From the NCBI GenBank assembly GCA_963281155.1, contig CAUJLY010000006.1, positions 930,001-994,000 of the forward strand: 64,000 bases of DNA, given 5' to 3'. This DNA is from Rhabditophanes sp. KR3021. Lineage: Eukaryota > Nematoda > Chromadorea > Rhabditida > Alloionematidae. The notes beneath the pieces were generated by a model. It was not told the DNA's origin. It saw only the letters and a list, made by a program, of their open reading frames with translations, and did not search any database. The position numbers and the translations under genes were made by a program. Below, piece by piece: positions 23,767 through 35,361 of the stretch. Each line of letters begins with the position of its first letter. The first letter of the stretch is position 1.

Positions 23767-24334
23767 TTAAGTAAAATATTGATGAAATAAACTTACAAAA
23801 TGCACTCCGACACCCATGGTGTTAATAATGAAGTTAGGATCAACAATGTTATCTTTTAAATTTTCAAGATAAACGTAATTCCTAGGAATTGTTCGATCAA
23901 AGATAAAGAAATATGCAATTGAGCATCCTATTGGAAACATAATTGTCAAAAGAATTCCAATGACAAAATGTTTATTTGTGAAGTCAATAGTATTTGTGAC
24001 ATACAAATATCTAGCAACCACATTCGTCGTCGAGAACGAAATATTGGTGAAAAGGCAAGCATTGCAGAAACACACTCAGTAGATCCATACTATCATCCTT
24101 AAATAAAGAAAAGACGTACGAAAGAAAAGCGTGTATTGTAATGAGCTCCAACCTTAATGCAAAGGCCGTTGTTGCGAAAATTAAATCCATTACAAATTGC
24201 GAGAATAATAATTTTATGTAAGCATTATACCTATTATTCTCCTTATAATTAGGCATTAAAGATAATGCTAATATGTTTCGAATCGATGATAAAATAAAGG
24301 TAACCCAAATAAAAATAGACATAAAGTTAAGCAT
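23767..24334 (-). pseudogene. serpentine receptor pseudogene (Str-like)
   Basis: Starts with ATG at 24334 and follows the 24.7-25.7 kb gene closely (ILALSLMPNYKE, LLFSQFVMDLIFA, FTNKHFVIGILLTIMFPIG, FDRTIPRNYVYLENLK). The part between TM2 and TM3 has lost residues and shifts frame near 24075 (after FKDDS). After the conserved exon-1 end (GVGVHF then GTAAG) no second exon exists; an SL RNA remnant lies there instead. Non-functional. Confidence 0.8.
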
Positions 24335-24678
24335 TTTGTTTGATAATAATTTTTCAAACTGATTATCTCATACAATTTGGTAGAATTATATATTATCCAT
24401 ACTTTTGTTTTGTCGGAAATTACGATGTAGCTATTATGAAATAAGCTAAACAAGGTAATTACGACTCACATGGATTTTCAAAAATCTGCGGAGGATAAAT
24501 ATGTACTCCACAGGAATTTTAAACATTCCTGTGAATTATAATAACTTACTTAAATGAAAAACAAAATAATCTTTTAGATTATAAAAATAAATATTTATGA
24601 CTTTATCCATATAATTTATAAGTACATACACGATCTGATTTGATAAAAATTATTTCAGACAATTAAATGAGTACAACT

Positions 24679-25685
24679 TTATGTTGTTAATGTAACAACT
24701 CTTGAATCAATATCAATTCCAATCCTTCGAAGTCGTCGCTTGAACAATGCTCGATTCTTTGACAGTATAATCAAGAATAAAAATGAGTTGATAAATGGTG
24801 TCATTCCGACGCTTATCAAAACATAGGTACCTCCATCTTTTTTCCAAGCCGCGTCAGTAAAAATTGAGAGAATGTAAATAAAAAGTGGAATTCCACTGCA
24901 AAAAAGAGGTGCGATTCCTTGTATAATAAAAATCCTCATGAATTCATTATTCATTTTACGTGTTTCAGTACTTAAATGGCCAGTCATTTCTTTTAAATAT
25001 ATTGATAATTTTCTGTATGCGATGAATATTATCAAGCAATTAATAGATATGTAAACGACGTATCCCAAAATGAGAACCATTGATGTTAGACGAAACTAAA
25101 ATGAATTAATTAATACCATAAAGATAAATTTACAAATTCGACTCCAACACCAAAGCTATTAATATTAAATTCCGGATCAATATCGTTAGCTTTTAAATTT
25201 TCGAGATAAACAAAATTGCGCGGAATTGTGCGATCAAAGGCAAAGAAATATACAGTTGTCCATCCTATTGGAAACATAATTGTCAAAAGAATTCCAATAA
25301 CAAAATGTTTATGTGTGAAGTCAATAATATTTGTCACACATAAATATCTTGAAACAACATTCGTTGTTGTAAAAGATAAGTTAGCATAAACGGTAATAAT
25401 GTAAAAGCAAACACATGCATCATAAAATTCATAAGATAATCCATCGTCTTTGAAGAAATGAAGGAAATACGACAAGTACCCGCTTACAGCTATCACATTG
25501 ATGCGACATACGAATGTGGTAATTGCAAAAATTAGATCCATCACAAATTGAGAAAATAGTAACTTGATGTAAGCATTGTATTTATTGGCTTCTTTATAAT
25601 GAGGCATCAGTGATAAAGCTAAGATGTTTCCAATTAAAGACAAAATAAATACGGTCCAAACAAAAACAGACATAAAATCAACCAT
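24679..25685 (-). CDS. serpentine receptor, Str-superfamily-like
   Basis: Exons 25685-25134 and 25095-24679 (phase-0 intron, 38 nt) encode 322 residues with seven hydrophobic segments. The open frame begins at a TTG, but an acceptor (ATTGTTTAG) lies just upstream of the ATG of MVDFMSVF, so that ATG is the start and the acceptor is probably used for SL trans-splicing. Family marks: GNILALSLMPHYKE, RYLCVTN after TM3, MNNEFMRIFIIQGIAP before and into TM6, and SVGMTPFINSFLFLIILSKNR in TM7. Intact sister of the pseudogene directly downstream, so a local tandem duplication. Confidence 0.82.
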
Positions 25686-26402
25686 TTTCCTAAACAATAT
25701 TTTTCCAGACTGACTGTGTTGTGGAATTTATAATAATTGTTTATTTTGATGGAAATGAACTTCTTATGAAATGTTACGAATTTTCTTGTTTTCATTATAG
25801 GAAATTCAAGAATATACTTCCATGAACTAGGTAATGAAAGGTGAGATTGTTTTCTATCTTTCCTTTAATCTTATTTCTCACCTAAAACATTATGACCTAA
25901 AAATAAAATTATGTATTCGTTTTGTATATGAGTCACGGTGGTGAAATGTATGCATTGTAGCAGGTCCACGCCAAATCTTCCGTTGTAATAATCTAACCAT
26001 TTTAAAAATAGCTGAATTAGATAAAAATGACGTTTAAACTGCAGTTTGTTAGCATATTGTGTCCACGGGCCCTAGAAACACCCTATAACACCAGATTTTT
26101 TAATAAATGTTTCATTTTAGATTGTTTAACTCGTGCTTTTAGATAATCTTTTTATAGAAAACTGAAGCTTTTGTTCAAAGCAATGATTATTTTGGACTTA
26201 AAAGATAGATTTTTATTTGAATTAAAGAAAACACTTTATTTAGACAAAAATTACAACAAAAAAACAAAGATATATACCATTTATTACAAAATTAGAAAAA
26301 AAGTCAAAACATGTCCTTTCTTTCGACTTTTCCTGCTTGATAGATTTGGGCCTGGGTTGATTTCTTTGTTTCATTAGATTCAGTTTTTCCTGGGCTTTCT
26401 AA
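25686..26402. other. intergenic, no gene seen
   Basis: AT-rich; a short Lys-rich open frame (26.17-26.38 kb) has no supporting feature. Confidence 0.4.
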
Positions 26403-26850
26403 TGACTATTTCTGTGAACATCTATTGCGAGTAGATTTTGAGATATTGACTACAATGCTGAAAAAATGACAAATAAAAATCGTCATAACAACAATATCCA
26501 ACTTTCATTTGTGTAAGTTTTGATATAATTCTTTTCTTTGTCGGATCAAAGACATTTTGTGAAGTTTTTTTTAAGACTTTCAGTGTTTCATAATAATATA
26601 GTTTCATAAAATGATAAAATACTGCAGAATAGGATATTGAACTTGCCCATGGAAGATAAATAATAGGTGATGATAAGGAAATACGAAAATTTATAATTAT
26701 CAAATCAAACGTCTTCGATAATCCCATAGCTTCCAGTATCTGAAATTAAATAATTATATTTTTAAATGACTTTAAAACGAACCTTCTCATTTAATATTTC
26801 CTTTTCCTTCTCATTAAGTGAAAAAGAGTAGCAATTGTTACTGAAACAAG
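26403..26850 (-). pseudogene. serpentine receptor pseudogene, 3' half only
   Basis: Minus-strand sequence reads NNCYSFSLNEKEKEILNEK, a 43-nt intron (26782-26740, in the family position), then ILEAMGLSKTFD and TM5, followed by KKRIISKLTQMK before TM6. The frame then shifts by one base at about 26505, where IVVMTIFICHFF continues in another frame. It belongs with the 21.9 and 27.2 kb receptors. The first four helices are missing. Confidence 0.65.
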
Positions 26851-26868
26851 GGGATTAAACAAACTTAA

Positions 26869-26911
26869 CAAACTTCATTAAACCACCACAAGCAACGCTT
26901 AATGAAGTTTG
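26869..26911. repeat. perfect 13-bp inverted repeat with 17-nt loop
   Basis: CAAACTTCATTAA at 26869-26881 is the exact reverse complement of TTAATGAAGTTTG at 26899-26911. It sits beside the broken end of the receptor pseudogene. Confidence 0.8.
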
Positions 26912-27211
26912 TATCAAAACCGGTTTAATTAAAACAGTAACATCAAATACCAAAAAAGGATCTATTAAACGGGAAAAATGGTAGTAGATATATGTGTATT
27001 GTCCGCTTTTGGTGGTTTTAAATACATAATTAATGCACTTAAAATATTTAATGCAACTCCAAGGGATTTACAAATTGTTAAAGACAAAAAATACAAGTCG
27101 ATGTTGATTGGAAATATTAAAATGATACACAATTTCCAGACAATTATTTTTATGACAAATTAATGACTAATTAAACAACCAATTAAATGTGTAAATATTT
27201 TTATTAATAAT

Positions 27212-28248
27212 TTACGATAAATTTGTATTACCGAAATTTATGTTACCAATATTTCGAATAGACTTCTTTGCAATCATTTTTGAAGATCTATATTTTTTAA
27301 AGTCATACAAATATGTTCTATACACAACTTCAATTGGTTTTATAATAAAATAAAGTATCATATAATTAAATATCCATGAAAAATAGGATATTTCAACTCT
27401 ATCACTGGGTTGATCATACCAAAAAATACCTACTCCCATTATAATGAAAAAAGGAAACAAAAAAACAACCTGGTACTATAATAGCAAACCTCATTACGGC
27501 CACATTTCCCATTATTTGCTTCTTGGTACTTGATCTTGAATTTTTGGAAATTTCTCTTAAGTTCTTGTCAATTGTAAAATAATAAAATGCAATGAAAAAG
27601 AGTAGTGTACAATCTTGATACATTACTGATATAATTAATCCTAGACATAAAGGACTGAACATAGATTGTTTCATATTTAATATTACAACATCATTGAGAT
27701 GTGGATTTGATTTTAAAATCTAAAAATTAATATAAAATAATAATTTAAACCATTACCTTATTAGTCAATTCAATATTTTCAACATCTAATACAAGCCACG
27801 AATTATAAGTAGACAAAATCAAGACAGGAATAAATATATATCCTACAATGAACAAACCTTTCTCAAATATATTTGTATAAAAAATGTTTTTTCGTTTCCT
27901 TACAAATGTGTTGTAGCGTGAAAGAAAAATGATCACCTGACACAAGATAACATAATTAAAAAGTATGATTGACAAAACAAAGATAATTGCACATATTGTT
28001 TCATTTATGATATGTTTAGCGAGTCCATTTATAATTATACTGGCATATGTATGCGTAAATTGGGCTTTCGTAATAAATCCAAATATAAATGAAATTGTGG
28101 CATCTATTAAACGAGAGTATTTTGAAATAGAGCTGAATTCATTTTGAATTATTGGAGGTTTGAATTGAATAATTGTGAATACTGCTATATTTAGAAAAAA
28201 AGCTATTCCGCCTAATAGACTCGAACAAAACAGATAGATATCATTCAT
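27212..28248 (-). CDS. serpentine receptor with one-base frameshift
   Basis: Exons 28248-27757 and 27719-27212 (phase-0 intron of 37 nt). With one base removed the product is 332 residues with seven helices, aligned over its length to the 21.9 kb receptor (IQFKPP, YNTFVRKRK, KKQIMGNVAVMRF, KPIEVVYRTYL). As read, the frame breaks at about 27452-27470, where a run of seven T on the coding strand should be six to pass from ...IIVPGCF into LFPFFIIMGVG. Either a homopolymer error or a recent inactivation. Confidence 0.75.
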
Positions 28249-28567
28249 TAAAATAAATTTAAAGTCTATATTGAAGTTGAAATTGAATGAAGAAATATAT
28301 TGGCTGTTTCATTAAGTTAACACATTCATATTTAATATCCACCTGTTATTGGAAAATTACCTTCTAAATTATTTAATAACATATTGTAAGCACTCATTAA
28401 AAAAATTATAGTTTCCAGTCTAAAAGTTTACGTACAAATATATTACACGTCAGAACAATTTTTTAAAGCATATGAAATCAAAAGGTGTGAAAAATGCATT
28501 AATTTGTAGAACTGATAAAATATATTTATTATCAAAGTAAAAATAGAGATAGAATAATTAATTAGCT
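28249..28567. other. intergenic, no gene seen
   Basis: AT-rich spacer; no first half of the adjacent kinase-like gene was found here. Confidence 0.4.
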
Positions 28568-29236
28568 TTCAAGTTTCGTCTTTCTATTAATTCAAAATAC
28601 AATCCTTTCTTATCCTTTATGGGAAAAAATAGATGATAAAGTTAACAAATTGGAAGCTAACTATTTAAGAAATACGGATTTTGAATTTGACAAATTAATT
28701 GAGGAAAACAAAAATGAAACAGTCGTTGCTCATAATGATATTTGGGTAATTTAATTTATTCAGATTTAAATACAAAAATATTTTAGGCAAACAATTTGCT
28801 CTTTAATAAAAATGACGATGGAACTGTTGGCAATGAACCGACAATAATTGACTGGCAAGACTTCACTGAAGGGGCAATCACTCTTGATTTATCCAGTATT
28901 TTATTAAACTGTGTTGAGTCTGACCTAAGACACCATATTGAACAAAAATATCTACCGGAATATTATGAACGACTTAAGGCAGCTTGTGAAGACAATAAAG
29001 TGAAATTTGACATGACCTTTGAGAAGTTTCAACGTAATTATGATTGTTCATTCCTTAATCAAACTATGTATTCAATGATGGATTTAGGTCTTTTGTTTAA
29101 TGGTAATAATATTCCAAGAGAAAGTGGTAATGAATATTGGGACAAAAAAAAATATAAATTAGGTCTGAATATCTATGCTTTTCTTTGTGACTCAATTGAA
29201 AAGGCTCAGAGAATTAATAGTAAATGGTTGGATTAA
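28568..29236 (+). pseudogene. choline-kinase-like (CHK) protein, 5'-truncated
   Basis: Exons about 28568-28745 and 28787-29236. The reading carries the C-lobe catalytic signatures of the CHK/EcKinase-like phosphotransferases: HNDIW.NN (equivalent to HxDxxxxN) and IIDWQDF (metal-binding Asp). A helical C-terminus runs to the stop and aligns with the 36.1-37.5 kb gene. An in-frame TAG precedes the first exon and no N-lobe is encoded upstream, so about half the protein is missing. Coding character after the break is good, so the truncation is probably young, or an upstream exon lies beyond detection. Confidence 0.7.
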
Positions 29237-29317
29237 AAATTTACTCATACAAAATAATACCAAATAACCACTTAAACAAAATAAACAAAATATCATTAAA
29301 TTTATTGTTTCAATTAT

Positions 29318-30040
29318 TTAGAAGGCAGATTTTGGTCTGGATTCAACGTATTGTTTAATTTTAGGATCATTTCCAATTTTGGCGTAAAATTCTTTTACAG
29401 CACCTTCAATGACGAGGCCATGTCTGTTAATAAATGGCCAAAGAAATTGATAAAGAGCAATATCAGCATATCCAATGCTGGAACCAACAAGATGTCCATG
29501 ATTTTTGATTAAAAATTGAGACATCAACTTGAGAAATGGAACAATATGTTCGGCTTCAAAAACTTTATATATTTCGTGTTTCTTTGCAGGGTCGCGTTCA
29601 TAATACATTGACTTGCCATTAGATTGAACATCGTCCATAGCAATCACAAATTGTAAATTCAAGGCTTCCTCGATATCATTTTCGCCGACTAGATTGTAAC
29701 GCTTAGCCAAAAATGTTTGAATTGCTATAGTTTGAGCGATTTGGGATCCATCAACTTCTAAAACTGGCAATTGTTTGAAAGGTTGTTGTTCCTTAATATC
29801 AGTCCATCCTTTGTCAAAAGTTACTCTTTTGTCTTCGAATTCTTGACCGCCATAATTCAAAATGATACGAGAGACCTGAATAATAGATTTAATAAATATA
29901 CAACCGTACTTACCTCAGCTCTGCCTAAACAAATAGTTAAAAATATAAAATATCAATAAATTAAAAACGAATTTTGATCGTCTATTAATGATTTACATAC
30001 CTTGTCCGTCGAAATAAGTCAAAGTAATCTTTCCAGTCAT
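29318..30040 (-). CDS. glutathione S-transferase, nematode sigma type
   Basis: Exons 30040-30001, 29924-29914 (only 11 nt) and 29875-29318 give 202 residues, normal for GST. The N-terminal thioredoxin-like domain has LTYFDGQGRAE with catalytic Tyr9, PVLEVDG (cis-Pro region) and AQTIAIQTFLAKRY. The C-terminal helical domain follows, including LVGSSIGYADIALYQFLW. A cytosolic dimeric enzyme conjugating glutathione to electrophiles or isomerising prostaglandins in this class. The tiny middle exon encodes only the GRAE turn and keeps the frame exactly. Confidence 0.93.
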
Positions 30041-30570
30041 AGTTTAAAAATATTATTCAAATAATAATGATTGAAACACCAACAAACATTTCCTTTTATA
30101 TATTTCAAATAACCTTCTTGAACATTCTACCCGTCAAAGTGTTAGCGATAAAGTATAAAATCTGATAATCAAATAATCATAGATTATATATAGATTAAAA
30201 TATGTTGTGAATTTTTATGATAAGTTAAGGAAAAGTCAGACTAGCATGCGAACTAATAATAGACATAGGTAAATCACACTGTTCTTTCTCAGTATTGGAA
30301 AATGATTCTGTCATTTTGTAATTATAAAAAGAAGACGCCACTGAGTGTTACAGCAACAAAATAATGATGTATTTATTATAAATATAAGCTTTCGAAGAAA
30401 TTTTATTCAGACACCGCAATTTTTTATGGAATAGTTAAATCTAATATTTCTAATTTATTTACAATTAATATTAAATGCTTATTATCTAGTTGGAAATAAT
30501 TGCTTATATGTATTGCAAAAATGATGACTAAACAACTTAAAAATATTACCAAAATAAAATAATATTTTGT
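30041..30570. other. intergenic, no gene seen
   Basis: AT-rich spacer between the GST and the next receptor. Confidence 0.4.
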
Positions 30571-31566
30571 TTATGACGTTCTTGGTATTTTGGAATTTAT
30601 ACGAAGTGTATTCTTTACGTTTTTTACTTGACTTTTCTTGAAATTCATAAAGACAAGGAATTTTGTTCGTACATCACTTGAAAGTATCAATAAAGTATAT
30701 GGTGAAAAAAATGCCAGAAAACTTTGATAAATTAAAATTGAAGCCTGTATAATTTGATTTAAAATCTGCGAAGAAAAAAAAATATTAATATATGTTAATA
30801 ATTCTATGATAAGAATTAAAACCATTGCAATGAAATTAATTGTAGAAAATTTCACAAATATCATTTCCGTTTTTAAAACTGCTACAATTGAAATCTTCTT
30901 GAGTTTTTGAATTAAAAGCATGTTTAAAATGGACGTGATTGTTATTGCAAAGAGGTGACAGGCAATGGAAAGTAACAGGACATCAGTAAATTTAGACTTT
31001 CCATATGTCTCCAAGTTTAACTTTTTTATATTATCATCTAATACATAATGCATTTGGAATTGTAGATTGTAAATGAAAATACAAGCAGCGATAATAAACG
31101 GCCAAATTATAACTAAAAATAATTTCCAAGAACCCCAGAGGGTCATATAAGATGTTGGATGGCAAATTGCCGAATAGCGATTTGCAGTGACGTTTACAGC
31201 AAATAATGTTAACAATATCTCTAAAGCGAAAGATATTGAGCTCAATTTAGTAGGTGCGTCAAATAATGAATTTAAGACATTTAAGTAAAAAGATGGAAAT
31301 AAATTATACAATATTGGTATATTATCAGTGAAATAAATTAATACAATAAATATAATCTCAAATATGCCATGTACTACAAACATGAAATAAAATTGCTTTG
31401 TAATTTTAGAATTTTTTGTCAGTAGCATTTTAATTATAAAAATCAAAAGTGATACATACAAAATAAATGAAATTACATCAAATATCAATATACTATATTT
31501 CAACAATACTGACACTAAAAAACACAATTAAAATTATGATATTTAAAAAATGAACTAACCTTCCAT
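30571..31566 (-). CDS. serpentine receptor, srg/srv-like
   Basis: A 7-nt first coding exon (ATG GAA G, 31566-31560), a 45-nt intron (GTTAGT...TTTTTTAG), then one long exon 31514-30571, giving 316 residues. Without this first exon the frame could start only at a TTG. Seven hydrophobic helices; TM3 ends ANRYSAICHP followed by a W, the srg/srv-type signature; KTEMIFVKFSTINF precedes TM6, and PYTLLILSSDVRTKF ends TM7. The same pre-TM6 signature appears in the pseudogene at 39.1-39.5 kb. Predicted chemosensory GPCR. Confidence 0.8.
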
Positions 31567-31824
31567 TTTAATACAAAACTATTTGCAGTAAATTGTGAAA
31601 CTTATTTATAAATGAGAAATGAATCATTTTTACAGTTTATTATTATTGTTTTTGATACAATTAAAATGTCATTAAATTATAAAAAATAATAATTTGTTGC
31701 TACAATCTTTTTAATTGTAGTAACAATAATATTATTGACAACATATTTTAATTAAGCATCAACTAAAAATTCGCCATAATTACAACATAACATTTGTATT
31801 AGTGTAGATGTGATTAAATACATC

Positions 31825-32047
31825 CAGGAAGTTCTCAGCCAACGATCCTCCCCGTTCAAACCAAGATACAGTTCATTTTCTTGAAGATTGTGATTATCCA
31901 ATACTGGATTGATGAGAAGGTCATCCTTGAGAATCCCAATGCCACTCAATCCATCGTGGATATCTCTAGGAAGATGGAGATGATGACTAATAAACGATTG
32001 GAGAATCAAAATAAGCTGGCGAGGAAATTACTAACAAGTATAATTAA
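31825..32047 (+). pseudogene. GC-richer orphan frame with coiled-coil end
   Basis: Plus-strand reading after a possible acceptor (TACATCCAG) gives VQTKIQFIFLKIVIIQYWID, then NATQSIVDISRKMEMM and NKRLENQNKLARKLL to a stop, about 70 residues with a heptad-like end. The opposite strand is also open for 85 codons, but its composition is less protein-like. Base composition is more GC-rich than the surroundings. Not recognised; perhaps a fragment of a transposon-derived or recently copied gene. Confidence 0.3.
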
Positions 32048-32406
32048 TTGAGTTAATTTTAAACCATTGATGTTCTTGAATAACGAATTAATTAAATAAA
32101 TGTTTAATATGTTCGACTTTTTCAATAATTTAACCTTAATGTATCCTATTTGCTTTAATAAAACATTTCGATACTTGTTTTCTTTCATGTAACAAAATTT
32201 TACTTTTAACAAATTACACTATTTTAATTTGCATTTATGAAAGTACTTTTATATTATGCCCATAAAAATACCAATAAATCCACGTTTCCTTATCCATTTG
32301 CATATAATAAACAATACCCATATAAGACTTATGTATATAGTTATAATTATTTAAAAACTTTTATTACATATAAATAATCCTTTACTTCGCTTTAGATATT
32401 TCCTTG

Positions 32407-32840
32407 AGACAATCTAGAACCATTTTACCTCAAAGATACTTTTTCTATGGTTATTAAGATCATAGTCATCTGTATCATTAACATAAATATATTTCGTTTT
32501 CGTACCAAAATAATGAATAGCAATATTATTATATTGTTCATTTAATCCATTTCTTATTTTTCCGTTGTTGAATAACCAGAGGAAGAATACATATAGGAAT
32601 AACATATAAGTGTGATTTTTCGTAATGATTTAGGGAAATGTGGCTTAATATTTGTTACACATTTTAAAGTAAGATCTTCTAATTTTTTAAAATTCATAAA
32701 AAAGTTAGGTTGAATTTGATGAGTAGATTCATGACCATATTCAAATAAAAACTTGAAAGATTTTAAATGTGGATAAGCTTCTGTAAGTTTTTTGTCAAAT
32801 CCAGTAATGTTGATAGTGATGAAAACATGTCTATTGTAGA
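32407..32840 (-). pseudogene. LRR/F-box-like pseudogene
   Basis: Minus-strand frame reads YPHLKSFKFLFEYGHES, NFMNFKKLEDLTLKC-type repeats and FPKSLRKITLI. It then shifts by one base near 32600 into FNNGKIRNGLNEQYNN and runs to a stop at 32414. Spacing of LK.L.L and LRKI.L suggests leucine-rich repeats as in nematode F-box proteins. No start or F-box was found. Confidence 0.4.
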
Positions 32841-32949
32841 AGAAAGTAAGTTTTTAATTTAATCAAACAATAATTATATTCATCTAATGTTGCTTTGACA
32901 ATTGCTAAATCAAACAAAGGAAAAAAGCCAAAAGTAAAAGTTTGGAAAA

Positions 32950-33389
32950 TAGGACTGTAGGATGTGCTCGCGATCCTTATGTTACAGCAATAGAGCATTT
33001 TTTGGGAGAATTAAGTGACAAGTGTATTTTTTGAAAAGGAAAAAACATATCGGCAATGTTGCAGTGGGCACCTGAAGTTGGCTGAATTTGAGAACTTTGA
33101 CGAAGACTTAAAGCAATTATGGTACTCTTATCCTGAATAAAGAAGTAAGCTTGGCATTTGGAAACCACAAATGTCGTCAATGTATGTTCACAGCTTTTGA
33201 TCACTTAAGAAGAGTCGCAACTGTTGAACTGGCAAATTCCATCCCTGTGAATTGTTGTTCCAGAAAAGAAAAAGAATGAAAGACGTGTAGAGTTTGAAGA
33301 TATAAAGCTCGTTCAAATTAAAGATCTTGAGCTAGAAAAAGAAGAAAATGAGAGTGAACAAATTTATATGATCAATGAAGCGATCTAAA
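32950..33389 (+). pseudogene. decayed gene, family unknown
   Basis: Protein-like segments in three frames: VGCARDPYVTAIEHFLGEL, then LKLAEFENFDEDLKQLWYSY, then HKCRQCMFTAFDHLRRVATV, and finally VVPEKKKNERRVEFEDIKLV with an acidic end to a stop at 33388. Multiple frame changes and stops separate them. A nucleic-acid-binding type protein is possible from the Cys/His and charged stretches, but no family is named. Confidence 0.3.
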
Positions 33390-33844
33390 GTGTAAAAAAT
33401 TAACCCAGTTATATTAAACAATAGGGAAAGAAATTACATTTATTTTATTTAATATTATGTAATTTTGGATAAATTTAAACTACAATTAAAATATATGTAG
33501 ATACTTATATATCAAAAGCATATTATAAATATGCTTCAAATTCCCTTTACGGTTTAACATGTGGTATCCAGATGCAACTGTATTTGTTTAAATGATAAAT
33601 TTATTTGTTAATTTCAAAAAAACGTTTATATCCATGTGAAGATAAACACAATGTTCCAAAAAGGGGGAAATAAAAATTGATACTAAAAATAATTTGTATT
33701 TGATCAGTTTCATCAATATGTTTTGAGTAGTTTAAATTGCAGCTATGTAATTTTTGGCATTTGTACTTTCACCTAGTTAAATATATCAAAATTTCTATTT
33801 AAGGGAATTTAGTTTTGAAAAAGTATCATATCATATTATTCATA

Positions 33845-35178
33845 ATGGTTTCTTGCAAATTGGTTTTGGTTATTCTTTTGGCTGTTGCCCCATATTCAGT
33901 TATGAGTCAAGCTGCAGCAGGAGCTGTTTGTGATGCCACTATTACGTGTGCTGCAACTTTAGGTAATTTTAATCTAGACTTTTTTGCTATCTATTTATTT
34001 TTAGCATGTAATGAAAAACCACCTGCTGATACCCCAACAGGAACATTTGTATGTTCAAAAGCATGCACCGTTAACACAGATTGTGTTGCTCCAGCAACTT
34101 GTACTCCAGGAACACTTGCACCAGTCAAATCAACCTGTAATCTTTCTGCTCTACCAACAAATGGATGTAAAGTGGCTTGTGTTTCACCATTAGTTTGTAA
34201 TACTGCCAATCTCCAATGTGAAGCAGCTACAACCACGACAACAACAACTGTCGCCACAACTACAACAACCGTCGCCTGTAGTGATATTGCTCGTAAGTTA
34301 GGTTACCTTCTCAACTTAATACATCTTTATTTAGCAAATTGTGCCGCACTCAAGGCTCAAGGATTATGTACCGATGCTAAATATTTAGCCCTTATGTCTT
34401 CTGACTGGTATGTTTTATCTTTCATATTTAAGTACCTTTTTCAGTGCAAGCACATGCGGAACTTGTGGATCAGTTGGTTCTGTCACTACAACAACCAGTG
34501 CAACATCATGCGTAGATACTCTTTCATCAACTACCACTACATGTACAGCTATGGCTTCACTCTGTAATTCTGGTGCCTATAAAGAATTCATGCTTTCAGT
34601 AAGTTCAAACGATCCTTTATAAATAATAATACTTTTATTATAGAATTGGTAAGTTTTTTTTATTTTTAGATAATTAAAATTTGATATAGCGCATCAACAT
34701 GTAAATTCTGTGCCTTGGCTGGAGCCGGTAAGTTACAAATCATAGGATTTAACATTAAAAATATCCAGGTGTTGGCGGAGGAGCTGGAGGTGGTATTGGA
34801 GTACCCCAAATAATAACTCCTACCTGTGTTGATTTGATCACAACTTGCTCTTCACTTTCCATTTATTGTTCTACTAGTGCATGGTATTCTTACCTCACCA
34901 CAAACTGCGCCAGAACTTGTGGAAGATGCCTAACATCAATCATAAGCGCAACTACATGTGCTGACACATACAAAGTATGTAAACCTTTAAAAATAGTGTT
35001 CTAATATAAACATTTTAGGCTAATGGAACAACCGATTGCACTCAGGCCAAAAAACATTTGTGTACCAATGCAACATATCAAGCTATATACAGGTAAGAAT
35101 CAAATTTTGATTTTAATTATTAATAACCGTTAATTTCAAAGAGTTTCCTGTCCAAGATTATGTGGATACTGCATCTAA
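33845..35178 (+). CDS. secreted protein with four ShKT domains, nine exons
   Basis: Exons 33845-33962, 34005-34292, 34335-34407, 34445-34598, 34644-34648 (5 nt), 34690-34727, 34769-34974, 35019-35092 and 35142-35178 give 330 residues. Signal peptide at residues 1 to about 22 (MVSCKLVLVILLAVAPYSVM). Then comes a Cys-rich N-terminal region, a Thr-rich linker (TTTTTTTVATTTTTV, likely O-glycosylated), and four six-Cys ShKT domains each ending C-x3-C-x2-C (CASTCGTC, CASTCKFC, CARTCGRC, CPRLCGYC). A Gly-rich linker separates domains 2 and 3. ShKT modules are common in nematode secreted, cuticle and enzyme proteins; nothing here implies toxicity. The micro-exon supplies the N-C codons that complete domain 2. 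Confidence 0.85.
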
Positions 35179-35361
35179 AGCGATCAATTTTAATAGTCTC
35201 GATTATTAAGTAATAAATATATTTTTACAATCTATTAAAATAAATAGTACGCATTTACATTTCTTTTTGACTTCAAATCTCCTGATCGCGTGTTTTATGT
35301 AAAAAATAACAGTGCTTATACAGTTAGTTTTATAAACAATTAAATAATTGTTGTAAAGAAT

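Noticed and set aside
26171..26377. Lys-rich 68-codon frame
   Set aside because: Low-complexity AAA-driven reading with no context.
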